Notes under the pieces: generated by a model | The model's input: only the letters and a program-made list of their open reading frames with translations | The model's database searches: none | Told to the model about the DNA's origin: nothing | Source of the DNA: Bradyrhizobium sp. CCBAU 53351 | GTDB lineage: Bacteria > Pseudomonadota > Alphaproteobacteria > Rhizobiales > Xanthobacteraceae | DNA: 64,000 nucleotides | Direction of reading: 5' to 3' | NCBI RefSeq assembly: GCF_015291745.1 | Contig: NZ_CP030059.1 | Coordinates: forward strand, 3,561,501 to 3,625,500 | Translations under genes and position numbers: made by a program | Shown: in pieces, positions 8,308 through 22,089 of the stretch | Layout of the letters: every line of letters starts with the position of its first letter | How positions within the stretch are numbered: the first letter of the stretch is position 1

Positions 8308-8471
8308 ATGTCGGAGCTACTGGCAAGGATTACCGTCGATCCGCAGTGCTTTGGGTGCGTGTCGGCAACATCGACAATCGCGCGCTGATCCGTCAGTTTT
8401 TGAGCGCCATGCCGCGAATCGCCGAAGCCGTCGCGCGGGGCGAAGCGGTCATTGAATTCGTCGGCCGGTAG
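8308..8471 (+). pseudogene. Deletion scar fusing a DUF433 antitoxin start to a DUF5615 toxin end
   Basis: An ATG at 8308 after a GAGAGG Shine-Dalgarno starts MSELLARITVDPQ, the usual opening of DUF433 antitoxins. Before the conserved next block, the sequence changes frame into VLWVRVGNIDNRALIRQF and on to EAVIEFVGR with a stop at 8469-8471, the normal C-terminus of DUF5615 PIN-like toxins. Antitoxin before toxin on one strand is the normal order of this module. An internal deletion joining the first 13 codons of one gene to the last 41 of the other explains it. The junction is at about 8346-8349, where GTGC could serve both sides. Family names are from recalled motifs. Confidence 0.7.
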
Positions 8472-8483
8472 ACTAATGGGCGC

Positions 8484-8807
8484 TTACCGCAACTTGCGTA
8501 CGTCAACATTGATGTCGATATCGATGTTCTTGACGCAAGTCTGAGTGCTCCGATGCGAGCTGCCCTCGTGCCAGCGGCCGTCGCGCGCCCGGGCGTTGCT
8601 GACATTGGCCAGCTTCAGGCATCGCCATTGTGGCAGCGGTCCGCTGCTTTCGCCGGCGAACTGCCAGGCCAGCACGGCTTCCTCACCGGCCTTGTTGGTG
8701 CCGATGATGTGCGGACATAGCTCGCGATGGCGGCCCTCGTAGACACAGGTCACCTGCTGCTCGGCGAGGATCGCGTTGCGGAAGAGCGCGTAGGTTCGGC
8801 TCGGCAT
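8484..8807 (-). CDS. Conserved hypothetical protein
   Basis: 107 residues beginning MPSRTYALFRNAILAEQQV. It has a beta-rich core (VTCVYEGRHRELCPHIIGT, AVLAWQFAGE, WRCLKLANVSNARARDGRWH) and an acidic end with alternating Asp, Ile and Val (NIDIDINVDV). The pattern resembles WYL-like small-ligand domains, but I cannot assign it. It follows uvrA by 46 bases on the same strand and could be cotranscribed with it. Confidence 0.7.
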   Translation of the reverse strand: MPSRTYALFRNAILAEQQVTCVYEGRHRELCPHIIGTNKAGEEAVLAWQFAGESSGPLPQWRCLKLANVSNARARDGRWHEGSSHRSTQTCVKNIDIDINVDVRKLR

Positions 8808-8853
8808 GGAGAACTTTCCCGGCAGCTTGAGCCGGCCGCTCGAGCGGGTGGCG

Positions 8854-11829
<2,976 letters not shown>

Positions 11830-11926
11830 CCCGCTGGTCCTCAAGGAATCCAAAGACGCGCGATCGCGCCAATGATGAAGGCGCGCTTCGCCCGGAACCG
11901 GGATCGGCGCCGATGGGGTTATCAGC

Positions 11927-11941
11927 GAACGTAGGAAGAAC
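11927..11941 (-). promoter_or_regulatory. LexA (SOS) box upstream of uvrA
   Basis: GAACGTAGGAAGAAC matches the alphaproteobacterial SOS consensus GAAC-N7-GAAC exactly. It lies about 100 bases before the uvrA start. The repeat is direct and therefore has the reverse form GTTC-N7-GTTC on the coding strand. LexA repression is inferred from the known rhizobial motif. Confidence 0.8.
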
Positions 11942-12075
11942 GCGCGCGGATTTCCAGAGGGAGTTGCGAATCGTCAACGGAATGTTGGCGCGCTGGCGGC
12001 ATCTGGCAGCAGGCGGGCGCGGAACTGTAGAACGCGGCAGGCGAACGAGCGGGCAAACAACGAGCAAGGGCAAAC

Positions 12076-12102
12076 AAAAAGGCCGGCGCAAGGCCGGCCT
12101 TT
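12076..12102 (-). terminator. Rho-independent terminator of the outer-membrane protein gene
   Basis: AAAGGCCGG at 12078-12086 pairs with CCGGCCTTT at 12094-12102 around a 7-base loop. On the minus strand the stem is followed by a TTTTTG run. It sits 30 bases past the stop of the gene ending at 12132. Confidence 0.85.
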
Positions 12103-12131
12103 CGTAACGCGGGTAGCGTTTAAGTCGAAGC

Positions 12132-12824
12132 TCAGTACTTGGCGACGACCGGGGCGCCGAAGTGATAGTTCACGCCGACCTGCACGGTGTGGAAGTTGAG
12201 CGTGCCGGTGGGCAGGGCGCCCGAGAAGTAGGTCTCGCCGCCGAGGCTGCGATAGAGGTACTCGCCCTTGACGGTCCAGTTCGGAGCGAAGAACGCTTCG
12301 ACGCCCGCACCGACGGTCCAGCCGGAGTGGAACTTGCTGTCGGAGATGGTCACGCCGAGAGCGCTGGCGCTCAGCTTGTTGTCGATCCAGGCATAGCCAC
12401 CCGTGCCGTAGAACAGCACGTTGTTGACGGCCCAGCCGATACGGCCGCGAACGGTGCCCATCGCATCCGTCTTCGAGCTCAGGGTCGCCGTGGCAACACC
12501 GAAGCCGGGGACGAGGACCGGACCGGAGACCGACGCGCTGACGTCAGCCCACGCAGCATCGGCCTCGAGGCCGAACACGACGTTACCGGTCTGCCAGTTG
12601 TAGCCGGCGGTGCCGCCGACGAAGCCGCCCTTCATCTTCGGGTCGCCCGAAGCGTTTTCCCAAGCGCCGCCACCGACGACACCGAGATAGAAGCCGGTCC
12701 AGTTGTAGACCGAAGCCATCGGAGCGACCGGAGCCTTGGTGTAGGGGCGCGCCGCGAGATCAGCAGCCGAAGCGGGGGCCGCCAGAGCGAACAAACAGGC
12801 CGAAGCCAACAAAACCTTTTTCAT
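12132..12824 (-). CDS. Outer-membrane beta-barrel protein (Omp25/31 or RopB type)
   Basis: 230 residues from the ATG at 12824. A signal peptide (MKKVLLASACLFALAAPASAA) is followed by a short Pro-rich linker (ARPYTKAPVAP) and the YNWTGFYLGVVGGGAW opening strand typical of rhizobial Omp25/Omp31/RopB proteins. Alternating strands follow (GTVRGRIGWAVNNVLFYGTGGYAW, FFAPNWTVKGEYLYRSLG), and the protein ends in VQVGVNYHFGAPVVAKY rather than a strict terminal Phe. Eight-stranded barrel expected. It has its own terminator and a long upstream region, so it is probably monocistronic. Confidence 0.88.
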   Translation of the reverse strand: MKKVLLASACLFALAAPASAADLAARPYTKAPVAPMASVYNWTGFYLGVVGGGAWENASGDPKMKGGFVGGTAGYNWQTGNVVFGLEADAAWADVSASVSGPVLVPGFGVATATLSSKTDAMGTVRGRIGWAVNNVLFYGTGGYAWIDNKLSASALGVTISDSKFHSGWTVGAGVEAFFAPNWTVKGEYLYRSLGGETYFSGALPTGTLNFHTVQVGVNYHFGAPVVAKY

Positions 12825-13235
12825 TTTCAACTAATCCCAGTCCCAGTTTCTGTTGTTGCCTTCCGCGGACGGAAGGGCAGCGGACTCAACGGCCCAACTG
12901 ATGCCGTGCTTACACCACTGAAGCCGCAAGTTGTGTATCCGAAAAGCCACAGTGGTCGGAAAGGTGATGGTTACTGACTTATTTAACCCCTGAATCGCGC
13001 CCCGCCTGAAGAGGAGGGCGCGAGCTGGATCGTTCAATCATCCAAGGATATCAGAGAGATATCCGTGCTTGACGAGTGGCAGGCCGCCCGCGGTCATTCG
13101 GGCTGATCATGCCGATGTCGCAATTCCGGCGATGCGCTTAGAACGTGTGAGGCTCCAGGCAGAGCGGCCGGGAGGTTCCCGAGCCGGCGAAAGTCAGAAG
13201 TGCGCGTGGCGCTCTGTTCGACGCCCGGCCAGAAA
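12825..13235. other. Intergenic region between the OMP gene and the ssb promoter
   Basis: I find no convincing gene on either strand. It must hold the minus-strand promoter of the outer-membrane protein gene. The only AT-richer segment, near 12965-12985 (GTTACTGACTTATTTAACCC), is a plausible place. Small inverted pieces occur (GATATCAGAGAGATATC near 13047), with no clear assignment. Confidence 0.4.
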
Positions 13236-13250
13236 GAACAAATCTGGAAC
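13236..13250 (+). promoter_or_regulatory. LexA (SOS) box upstream of ssb
   Basis: GAACAAATCTGGAAC is an exact GAAC-N7-GAAC SOS box. A TATATG -10-like element follows at about 13269, so bound LexA would cover the promoter. The ssb start is about 155 bases downstream of the box. Confidence 0.8.
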
Positions 13251-13405
13251 ATGACGAAGGTCGGTGCTATATGTGGGGATAACCCAGGGGGTGGTGGGCT
13301 GAGCGGCGCCCGCAAGCGTATAGGGTCGCCTCAACAGGGCGCAGAGGAACGCGGGCAGCGCGCTCGGCCTTTTGAAATCAGTGGCATTCGGAGTGGAGAG
13401 CGGCG

Positions 13406-13909
13406 ATGGCGGGAAGCGTCAACAAGGTCATTCTGGTTGGAAATCTCGGCAAGGATCCTGAGATCCGCCGCACCCAGGACGGGCGGCCGATTGCGAATTT
13501 GAGCATCGCCACCTCGGAGACCTGGCGCGACAAGAATACCGGCGAACGCAAGGAGAAGACCGAGTGGCATCGCGTCGTGATCTTCTCGGAGCCGCTTTGC
13601 AAGATCGTCGAACAGTATCTGAAGAAGGGCGCCAAGGTTTACATCGAGGGCGCGCTTCAGACCCGCAAGTACACCGACCAGAGCGGTGTCGAGAAGTATT
13701 CGACCGAGGTCGTGCTCCAGGGCTTCAACTCGACGCTCACGATGCTCGACGGCCGCAGCGGCGGCGGTGGAGGTGGAGGCGGCAGCTTCGGCGATGAGCC
13801 GGGTGGTGATTTCGGCTCGTCAGGACCCGTCAACAGCGCGCCACGCCGTCCCGTGGCCGCCGGCGGCGGTGGCCGCAACAGTGACATGGACGACGATATC
13901 CCGTTCTGA
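13406..13909 (+). CDS. ssb: Single-stranded DNA-binding protein
   Basis: 167 residues. The N-terminal OB-fold ([56 protein letters not shown]) takes up residues 1-112. A Gly/Ser-rich flexible linker follows, with a run of seven Gly near 120. The acidic tail MDDDIPF at the end recruits repair and replication partners. SSB coats single-stranded DNA as a tetramer during replication, recombination and repair. The SOS box upstream suggests damage induction. Confidence 0.97.
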   Translation: MAGSVNKVILVGNLGKDPEIRRTQDGRPIANLSIATSETWRDKNTGERKEKTEWHRVVIFSEPLCKIVEQYLKKGAKVYIEGALQTRKYTDQSGVEKYSTEVVLQGFNSTLTMLDGRSGGGGGGGGSFGDEPGGDFGSSGPVNSAPRRPVAAGGGGRNSDMDDDIPF

Positions 13910-14264
13910 GGACGGTCTGACGATAAGGGGGCGCCGGCAGGTTGGGCCGCGCCTGCCACGTCGTGTCAGCAAACCTTACTAATCGACAGAGCGGGCTCGG
14001 GATTTCCGGGCCCGCTTCATGTTTGGGTTGAACTCTGACCGCGCCGGGCAAGCAGGCCGAAGAGGTGCGCGCCACCGCGCGATCATTGAGGTGGCCGAGG
14101 CGATTTCGAAGAGCCTGTTCCATGCCCATCCGAGACCCTCGTTGCAAGGCCGTAAGCTATTGGAAAAATAAGCGGAAAAAGCGCTTCCCTCGACCCCGCA
14201 AGGGTGGTTATCAGGGCCTCGATGCGCTATATGATTCCCAGATAAAACCTCACCGGATTTCCCC
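13910..14264. other. ssb-gyrA intergenic region with hairpin and gyrA promoter
   Basis: A stem of GCGGGCTCGG (13991-14000) with CCGGGCCCGC (14006-14015) around GATTT could end the ssb transcript, though the following T-tract is poor. Just before gyrA, TTATCA at 14208-14213 and TATGAT at 14230-14235, 16 bases apart, are the best promoter candidate; the leader would be about 25 bases. No gene seen. Confidence 0.5.
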
Positions 14265-16984
<2,720 letters not shown>

Positions 16985-16997
<13 letters not shown>

Positions 16998-17052
16998 CGA
17001 GTGGCGAATAGGGGGGCTTCCCTATTCGCTATTCGCCACCCACCATTCGCGC
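16985..17052. repeat. Imperfect inverted repeat overlapping the end of gyrA
   Basis: The arm GCGAATGGCGAATAGCGAGT and the following GGCGAATAGGG face CCCTATTCGCTATTCGCC and CACCATTCGC across a short loop. It lies between convergent gyrA and kup and probably ends transcription from both sides. The sequence type (CTATTCGCTATTCGCC) is a known style of interspersed repeat in these bacteria, stated from memory. Confidence 0.6.
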
Positions 17053-17054
17053 AG

Positions 17055-18965
17055 TCAAATCTCCAGCTCCGTGCCGAACTCCACGACCTGCTTGGTCGGC
17101 ACGCCGAAGAACGCGGCCGAGCGTTCGGCGTTGCGCTGCAGGAAGGCGAACACGCTTTCGCGCCAGACCCACATGCCCGGCACGTCCTCGCGCGGGATGA
17201 TGGTCTCGCGGCCGACGTAATAGGTGATCTCGGAGAGATCGATGCCGGCCAGCTTGCCCTGGCGGCAGACCAGCTTCAGCCCTTCATAGATCGTCGGATT
17301 CTGCATGAAGCCGTAATGTAAGACCACGCGGGTGATGCCGGGGATGATCTCGATCACCTCGGCGCGTTCCTCGTCCGCGATGTGCGGCAATTCCTCGATC
17401 AGTACGGTGACCAGCAGCACGCGCTCGTGCAGCACGCGGTTGTGCCTGACGAACTGAGTGAGCGCGAGCGGCACGCCGCGCGGCGCGGAGGCCAGGTACA
17501 CGGCGGTCCCGGGCAGTCGCGCATGGCATTTGTTGACCGCAGTCTCGATCAGGTCCTCCTCGGGCTGGCGCAGCCGGGCGCGGGCCGCCTCGACCAGCCT
17601 CACGCCGGCCCGCCAGGTCAGCATCAGGAAGGCGACGAGGCCGGCGAGCAGCAACGGAAACCAGCCGCCCTCGAACAGCTTGATCGAGTTGGCCGAGAAG
17701 AAGATCAGATCGATGACGAAGAAGAAGCCGTTCACGGCAACGACCAGCCAGGGCGAAAAGCCCCACTGGATCGCGACCAGCGCGGCGAGCAGCGTGGTGA
17801 TCGCCATCAGCAGCGAGACCGCAATGCCATAGGCGCCGGCGAGGGCGTCCGAGGAGCCGAAGCTCAGGACGGCGCCCAGCGTTGCAGCCGCAAGCAGCCA
17901 GTTCACCAGCGGCACGTAGATCTGGCCGATCGCATCGCTCGTGGTATGGCGGATCTGCATGCGCGGCAGGAAGCCGAGCTGGATCGATTGCTGCGTCAGC
18001 GAGAACACGCCGGAGATGATCGCTTGCGAGGCGATCACGGTCGCGATCGCGGAGAATGCGACGAGCAGGTAGTGCAGGGCGTCGGGGCAGAGCTGGAAGA
18101 ACGGGTTCTCGATCATCGTGGGATCGGTGATCAGCAGCGCGGCCTGGCCGAAATAGTTCAGCACCAGGGCGGGCAGGCAGATCGCGAACCAGGCCAGCCG
18201 GATCGGCAGGCGACCGAAATGTCCCATGTCGGCATACATGGCCTCGCCGCCGGTCACCGCGAGAAAAGCCGCGCCGAGGATTCCGAACGAGATGTGGAAG
18301 TCCTGGTGGATCAGGAAATTGAACGCATAGAACGGGCTGAGCGCCGCCAGCACCGCCGGCGCCTTGACGATGCCGTGGATGCCGAGCGCGGCGAGTACGA
18401 CGAACCAGGCCAGCATCACCGGCCCGAAGATGCGGCCGATGAAGCCGGTGCCCTGCTTCTGCATCATGAACAGGCCGATCAGGATGACGACGGTGACGGG
18501 CACGACGGCGGGCGCGAGCGAGGGGGCATCGACCTTGAGGCCCTCGATGGCGCTGAGCACCGAGATGGCCGGCGTGATCGCGCCATCGCCATAGAGCAGG
18601 GCGGCTCCGATCAGGCCGACCACCAGGAGATGGGCACGCCAGGTGCCGGGCTGGGCGTGGCGGGCATGCAGCAGCGCCAGAAGCGCGACGATGCCGCCTT
18701 CGCCGCGGTTGTCCGCACGCAGGATCAACAGCGCATATTTGAGCGAGATGATCAGCAGCAGCGCCCAGAGGATCAGCGAGGCGACGCCGAGGACAGCGTC
18801 GTGACTGAGCGTGCCGCCATGGGCGGCCGCCTTGGCGGCTTCCTTCAGGGCGTAGAGGGGGCTGGTGCCGATATCGCCATAGACGACGCCGAGGGCGCCC
18901 ATGGTCATGGCGAGCGGCAGCGGGTCAGGATGGTGGCCGGAAGCGACTGCGGGCGTACTGGACAA
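17055..18965 (-). CDS. kup: Potassium uptake permease Kup
   Basis: 636 residues from a TTG at 18965 with GGGGG upstream; an in-frame ATG at 19001 is the main alternative. Kup is a proton-coupled potassium importer of low affinity-class KUP/HAK/KT transporters. The signature GALGVVYGDIGTSPLYALKE lies near the N-terminus, followed by about twelve hydrophobic helices, including LLVVGLIGAALLYGDGAITP and GEAMYADMGHFG. A soluble C-terminal domain of about 180 residues begins after the basic EAARARLRQPEE stretch. Convergent to gyrA. Confidence 0.93.
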   Translation of the reverse strand: MSSTPAVASGHHPDPLPLAMTMGALGVVYGDIGTSPLYALKEAAKAAAHGGTLSHDAVLGVASLILWALLLIISLKYALLILRADNRGEGGIVALLALLHARHAQPGTWRAHLLVVGLIGAALLYGDGAITPAISVLSAIEGLKVDAPSLAPAVVPVTVVILIGLFMMQKQGTGFIGRIFGPVMLAWFVVLAALGIHGIVKAPAVLAALSPFYAFNFLIHQDFHISFGILGAAFLAVTGGEAMYADMGHFGRLPIRLAWFAICLPALVLNYFGQAALLITDPTMIENPFFQLCPDALHYLLVAFSAIATVIASQAIISGVFSLTQQSIQLGFLPRMQIRHTTSDAIGQIYVPLVNWLLAAATLGAVLSFGSSDALAGAYGIAVSLLMAITTLLAALVAIQWGFSPWLVVAVNGFFFVIDLIFFSANSIKLFEGGWFPLLLAGLVAFLMLTWRAGVRLVEAARARLRQPEEDLIETAVNKCHARLPGTAVYLASAPRGVPLALTQFVRHNRVLHERVLLVTVLIEELPHIADEERAEVIEIIPGITRVVLHYGFMQNPTIYEGLKLVCRQGKLAGIDLSEITYYVGRETIIPREDVPGMWVWRESVFAFLQRNAERSAAFFGVPTKQVVEFGTELEI

Positions 18966-19087
18966 GGGCGGCCCCCAATGGGATCGCGCCCGACGGGCCA
19001 TTCCGCCGGGCGCGAGCATCACGCAGTCTGCGATGGGGCGTCGCAAAATTCCATCAGGATTATATGACGCGAAGCTGACAGACCCGA

Positions 19088-19345
19088 CTACGGGGTCCGG
19101 TTGGCGGTCACGAGGCGGGCCTCGCGGATGGTCGCCTTGGTGCCGGCACGGCGCAGGCAGGACACCTCGAAGTTCGGCCAGGCCTGCTGGGAGCAGTCCT
19201 TTCCGACGGTGCGGATATCGAGCCGGTCGCTCTTGGCCAGCGGCTGCGGCACGCTGGCTTCGACGGTCGGGGCAAAGCCGGGCAGCAGGGTGAGGGCTGC
19301 GGCAACACATGCAGAGAGAGCGATCGCTGAAAGAGCCTTGATCAT
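19088..19345 (-). CDS. Small secreted cysteine-containing protein
   Basis: 85 residues from the ATG at 19345, starting with a signal peptide (MIKALSAIALSACVAAALTLLP). The mature part carries KSDRLDIR, GKDCSQQAWPNFEVSCLR and ends near TANRTP. The DCSxQAWPxxExxCLR arrangement, two Cys likely bridged, recurs in families of small exported Bradyrhizobium proteins. Function unknown. It lies alone upstream of kup on the same strand, about 120 bases away. Confidence 0.7.
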   Translation of the reverse strand: MIKALSAIALSACVAAALTLLPGFAPTVEASVPQPLAKSDRLDIRTVGKDCSQQAWPNFEVSCLRRAGTKATIREARLVTANRTP

Positions 19346-19611
19346 TTGACAGTCCCCTGTGATGCGGCCGCCTACGCCCAGTGTGCGACCCGTCATTCGT
19401 TGGCCGGATTAGTAACCATGGCCAGTTTCCGGACGTCTTCGCCGGCGCGGGAAATGGTTTCGTGCCCCCGCCGGTTTGTTTCGTGGCCGCTCTCAGGACG
19501 AAACAAACCGGCCGTCGCCGACACGGCCGGCGGGATATTCTGCCGGAAACGGCCAAGGCCGAGGAACCCGCCCGGCTTGCCGGCCCGGGCCGGGCGCGGT
19601 AGGAGGGGGCC

Positions 19612-20109
19612 ATGCCGCGTATCGCCTTCTATCCCGGTTCCTTCGACCCCATCACCAACGGCCATCTGGACGTGGTCCGGCACAGCGTATCGCTGTGCGA
19701 CAGGCTCGTCGTCGCGATCGGGGTCCACCCCGGCAAGAAGCCGCTATTCTCGACCGAGGAGCGGCTCAAGATGCTCCATGACGTCTGCGGGCCGGTGGCG
19801 GCCAAGGCCGGCTGCGTGCTCGAAGCCGTGACGTTCGACGACCTGTCGGTGACCGCGGCGCGCAAGCACGGTGCGACCATCATGATTCGGGGCCTGCGCG
19901 ACGGCAGCGACCTCGATTACGAGATGCAGCTCGCCGGCATGAACGAGGCGATGGCGCCGGAAGTGCATACCGTCTTCCTGCCGGCCTCTCCCATGGTTCG
20001 CCCGATCACCGCCACTTTGGTGCGCCAGATCGCCGGCATGGGCGGGGACGTCTCGACCTTCGTCCCGCCGATCGTTGCGGCCCAGCTCAAGGTAAAATTC
20101 GCCGGATAA
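19612..20109 (+). CDS. coaD: Phosphopantetheine adenylyltransferase
   Basis: 165 residues, the family length. CoaD converts 4'-phosphopantetheine and ATP to dephospho-CoA, the penultimate step of CoA synthesis. The nucleotidyltransferase motif is [16 protein letters not shown] with the T/H-x-G-H core [23 protein letters not shown] is the conserved substrate block, and the second nucleotide motif appears as ITATLVRQI where many homologues have ISSSLVR. A strong AGGAGGG Shine-Dalgarno precedes the ATG. First gene of a run with the two cyclophilins. Confidence 0.96.
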   Translation: MPRIAFYPGSFDPITNGHLDVVRHSVSLCDRLVVAIGVHPGKKPLFSTEERLKMLHDVCGPVAAKAGCVLEAVTFDDLSVTAARKHGATIMIRGLRDGSDLDYEMQLAGMNEAMAPEVHTVFLPASPMVRPITATLVRQIAGMGGDVSTFVPPIVAAQLKVKFAG

Positions 20110-20144
20110 CGGCGCGCTTCCTCTTTCTCTGATCCGGAGTTGTC

Positions 20145-20708
20145 ATGATCCGAATTCTCGCAGTTCTTGCCGCGCTCGTGTTCGCGGTGCCCGCGGTGGC
20201 GCAGCAATTGCCGGCCAACCTCGACAAGGCCAACGCCATCGTCATCGACAGCACCAAGGGCCGCATCGTCATCAAGCTGCGCACCGACATCGCGCCCCAG
20301 CATGCCGAGCGCATCAAGCAGCTCGCGCGCGAGGGCTATTACAACAACGTGCCGTTCCATCGTGTCATGGACGGCTTCATGGCGCAGACCGGCGACGGCG
20401 AGAAGTTCAACGGCACCGGTGGATCGAAATATCCGAACCTGAAGCAGGAATTCTCCAAGGTGCATTTTGCCCGCGGCATCGTCGGCATGGCCCGGCGCGG
20501 CGACAGCGTCGACAGCGCCAACTCGCAATTCTTCATCATGTTCGCCGACGGCGGCAGCCTCGACAACCAGTACACCGTGGTCGGCGAGGTCGTGCAGGGC
20601 ATGGACGTCGTCGACAAGCTGAAGAAGGCGCCGCCCGGCTCCCCCGGCGGCGCCGTAACCGATCCCGACAAGATGGTGAAGGTGCAGGTCGCCTCCGACA
20701 TCAAATAA
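20145..20708 (+). CDS. Exported cyclophilin-type peptidyl-prolyl isomerase
   Basis: 187 residues. A signal peptide (MIRILAVLAALVFAVPAVA) precedes a cyclophilin domain. Active-site features are VPFHRVMDGFMAQTGDG with the catalytic Arg in FHR, MARRGDSVDSANSQFFIMF and LDNQYTVVGEVVQGMDVV. It catalyses cis-trans isomerisation of prolyl bonds, here in the periplasm. It is a paralogue of the cytoplasmic enzyme two genes downstream, with which it is almost certainly cotranscribed. Confidence 0.93.
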   Translation: MIRILAVLAALVFAVPAVAQQLPANLDKANAIVIDSTKGRIVIKLRTDIAPQHAERIKQLAREGYYNNVPFHRVMDGFMAQTGDGEKFNGTGGSKYPNLKQEFSKVHFARGIVGMARRGDSVDSANSQFFIMFADGGSLDNQYTVVGEVVQGMDVVDKLKKAPPGSPGGAVTDPDKMVKVQVASDIK

Positions 20709-20717
20709 GAGGTGGCG

Positions 20718-21143
20718 ATGGCGCGCCGTGGCAAAAAGCTCATCGTAGCTGCCGCGGCGCTCCTGCTTGGCCTCTCCGGCGCGGCCGCCGAGGACGTGCA
20801 GGTCAACACCATCCAGGACGTCTTCCGGCATCTGCGCACCTGCTGGAAACCGCCGCCGCCCGCCAGGGCCCGCCCACTCGACATCACCGTCGTCGTGAGC
20901 TTTAACCGGGCCGGAAACATTCTGGGCCATCCGAGGATTACCTATGAATCCGCGGAGGCCTCCGACAACGACCGGCTGCAATACCGGATCGCGGTGATGG
21001 AGGCGTTGCAACGCTGCACACCGATGCCATTTACCGATGCAATGGCCGGCGCTGCCGCGGGACGTCCATTCGCAATCCAGTTCCGTAACCGCAAAACGTC
21101 GCCTGACAAGCCTTCACCCCCAACGCAAGAGAGACGAGCATGA
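20718..21143 (+). CDS. Exported TonB-C-like protein
   Basis: 141 residues from the ATG at 20718. After a signal peptide (MARRGKKLIVAAAALLLGLSGAAA) the mature part reads CWKPPPPARARPLDITVVVSF, then NRAGNILGHPRITYESA and VMEALQRCTPMPF. Pro-rich start, a VVxFNRxGxIxxxP strand pair and a paired Cys are the marks of TonB C-terminal-like domains. It lacks a membrane anchor beyond the signal, so it is not a full TonB. Its stop overlaps the next ATG (ATGA), which implies translational coupling to the cyclophilin. Confidence 0.75.
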   Translation: MARRGKKLIVAAAALLLGLSGAAAEDVQVNTIQDVFRHLRTCWKPPPPARARPLDITVVVSFNRAGNILGHPRITYESAEASDNDRLQYRIAVMEALQRCTPMPFTDAMAGAAAGRPFAIQFRNRKTSPDKPSPPTQERRA

Positions 21144-21604
21144 GCGTCACCGAAAACACCCTGATCCTCGAGACCACGCAGGGCCCCGTCACCATCGAGA
21201 TGCGGCCTGATCTGGCGCCCGGCCACGTCGCGCGTATCAAGGAACTGGTCCGCGAAGGCTTCTACGACGGCATCGTGTTCCACCGCGTGATCGACGGCTT
21301 CATGGCGCAGACCGGCTGCCCGCAGGGCACCGGCACCGGCGGCTCCGGCAAGAAGCTGAAGGCCGAGTTCAACAAGGAGCCGCATGTGCGCGGCACCACC
21401 TCGATGGCGCGCGCCGCCAATCCCGATTCCGGCGACAGCCAGTTCTTCATCTGCTTCGACGACGCCCGCTTCCTCGACAACCAGTACACGGTGTGGGGCA
21501 AGGTCACCGAGGGCATGGAGAACGTCGACAAGATCAAGCGCGGCGAGCCCGTGCAGAATCCCGACAAGATCGTCAAGGCGCGGATGGCGGCGGACAAGGA
21601 ATAA
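21140..21604 (+). CDS. ppiB: Cytoplasmic cyclophilin-type peptidyl-prolyl isomerase
   Basis: 154 residues with no signal peptide. Cyclophilin signature: IVFHRVIDGFMAQTGCPQGTGTGG, with GDSQFFICFDDARFLDNQYTVWGKV later. Its ATG overlaps the stop of the preceding gene. Together with coaD, the exported cyclophilin and the TonB-C-like protein it forms one run of plus-strand genes. Prolyl isomerisation in cytoplasmic protein folding. Confidence 0.94.
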   Translation: MSVTENTLILETTQGPVTIEMRPDLAPGHVARIKELVREGFYDGIVFHRVIDGFMAQTGCPQGTGTGGSGKKLKAEFNKEPHVRGTTSMARAANPDSGDSQFFICFDDARFLDNQYTVWGKVTEGMENVDKIKRGEPVQNPDKIVKARMAADKE

Positions 21605-21658
21605 GCACGCACCCTCATTCTGGGACGGCTCGGGAATCTCGCGCCGACCTCAGGAGTG

Positions 21659-21687
21659 CAATCGCCGCGCTGGCTGCGCGGCGATTG
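21659..21687 (+). terminator. Hairpin after ppiB
   Basis: CAATCGCCGCG at 21659-21669 pairs perfectly with CGCGGCGATTG at 21677-21687 around a 7-base loop. It lies 55 bases past the ppiB stop. There is no T-tract, so it may be a weak or Rho-assisted terminator or a repeat. It separates the cyclophilin run from the PIN module. Confidence 0.45.
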
Positions 21688-21807
21688 GAATTGAGGGGCA
21701 CTGCCGGCTTTGGGGTCAAGCTTGGAACGACATGAGGCGAGCGACGGTTGGGCCCGAAAGTGCTATTCTCGCCGAAGGGTTTGGAAGGAAGATCACGCGA
21801 GGCGAAG

Positions 21808-22089
21808 ATGGATGTACAGCAGGCCGTAAGGTTGGCGAAGGATTGGGTGCTCGACGTCATGAAGGACGAAGACCCCATTAATCTTGGGCTTGAGGAGGTG
21901 GAGTTCGACGAACTAAGCCAAGTGTGGAAGATCACCCTTGGTTTCTCTCGTCCCTGGAATTCCGCCAAGAGCGCTCTTTCAACCCTGACCGGGGATGCCG
22001 CATTGAGGCGGGCATATCGTACGGTCCTCGTTGATGACAAGAATGGGCGAGTCAAGGGGATGGTGCGGAAGGTAAGCGTTGACGATTGA
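21808..22089 (+). CDS. Small hypothetical partner of the PIN-domain gene
   Basis: 93 residues from the ATG at 21808, with GGCGAAG upstream. It is acidic and alpha/beta in appearance: VRLAKDWVLDVMKDED, a central LGLEEVEFDELSQVWKITLGF segment, then YRTVLVDDKNGRVKGMVRK. No DNA-binding motif is obvious, unlike classic antitoxins. It overlaps the next start by one base (TGATG), which fixes it as the first gene of a tightly coupled pair. Base composition is less GC-rich than that of flanking ppiB and queA, suggesting acquisition. Could be an antitoxin or immunity-like protein; this is inference. Confidence 0.65.
   Translation: MDVQQAVRLAKDWVLDVMKDEDPINLGLEEVEFDELSQVWKITLGFSRPWNSAKSALSTLTGDAALRRAYRTVLVDDKNGRVKGMVRKVSVDD

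Noticed and set aside
17382..19067. A 561-codon plus-strand frame opposite kup
   Set aside because: Mirror of hydrophobic codons, giving Gln/Asp/Arg-rich noise with no motif.
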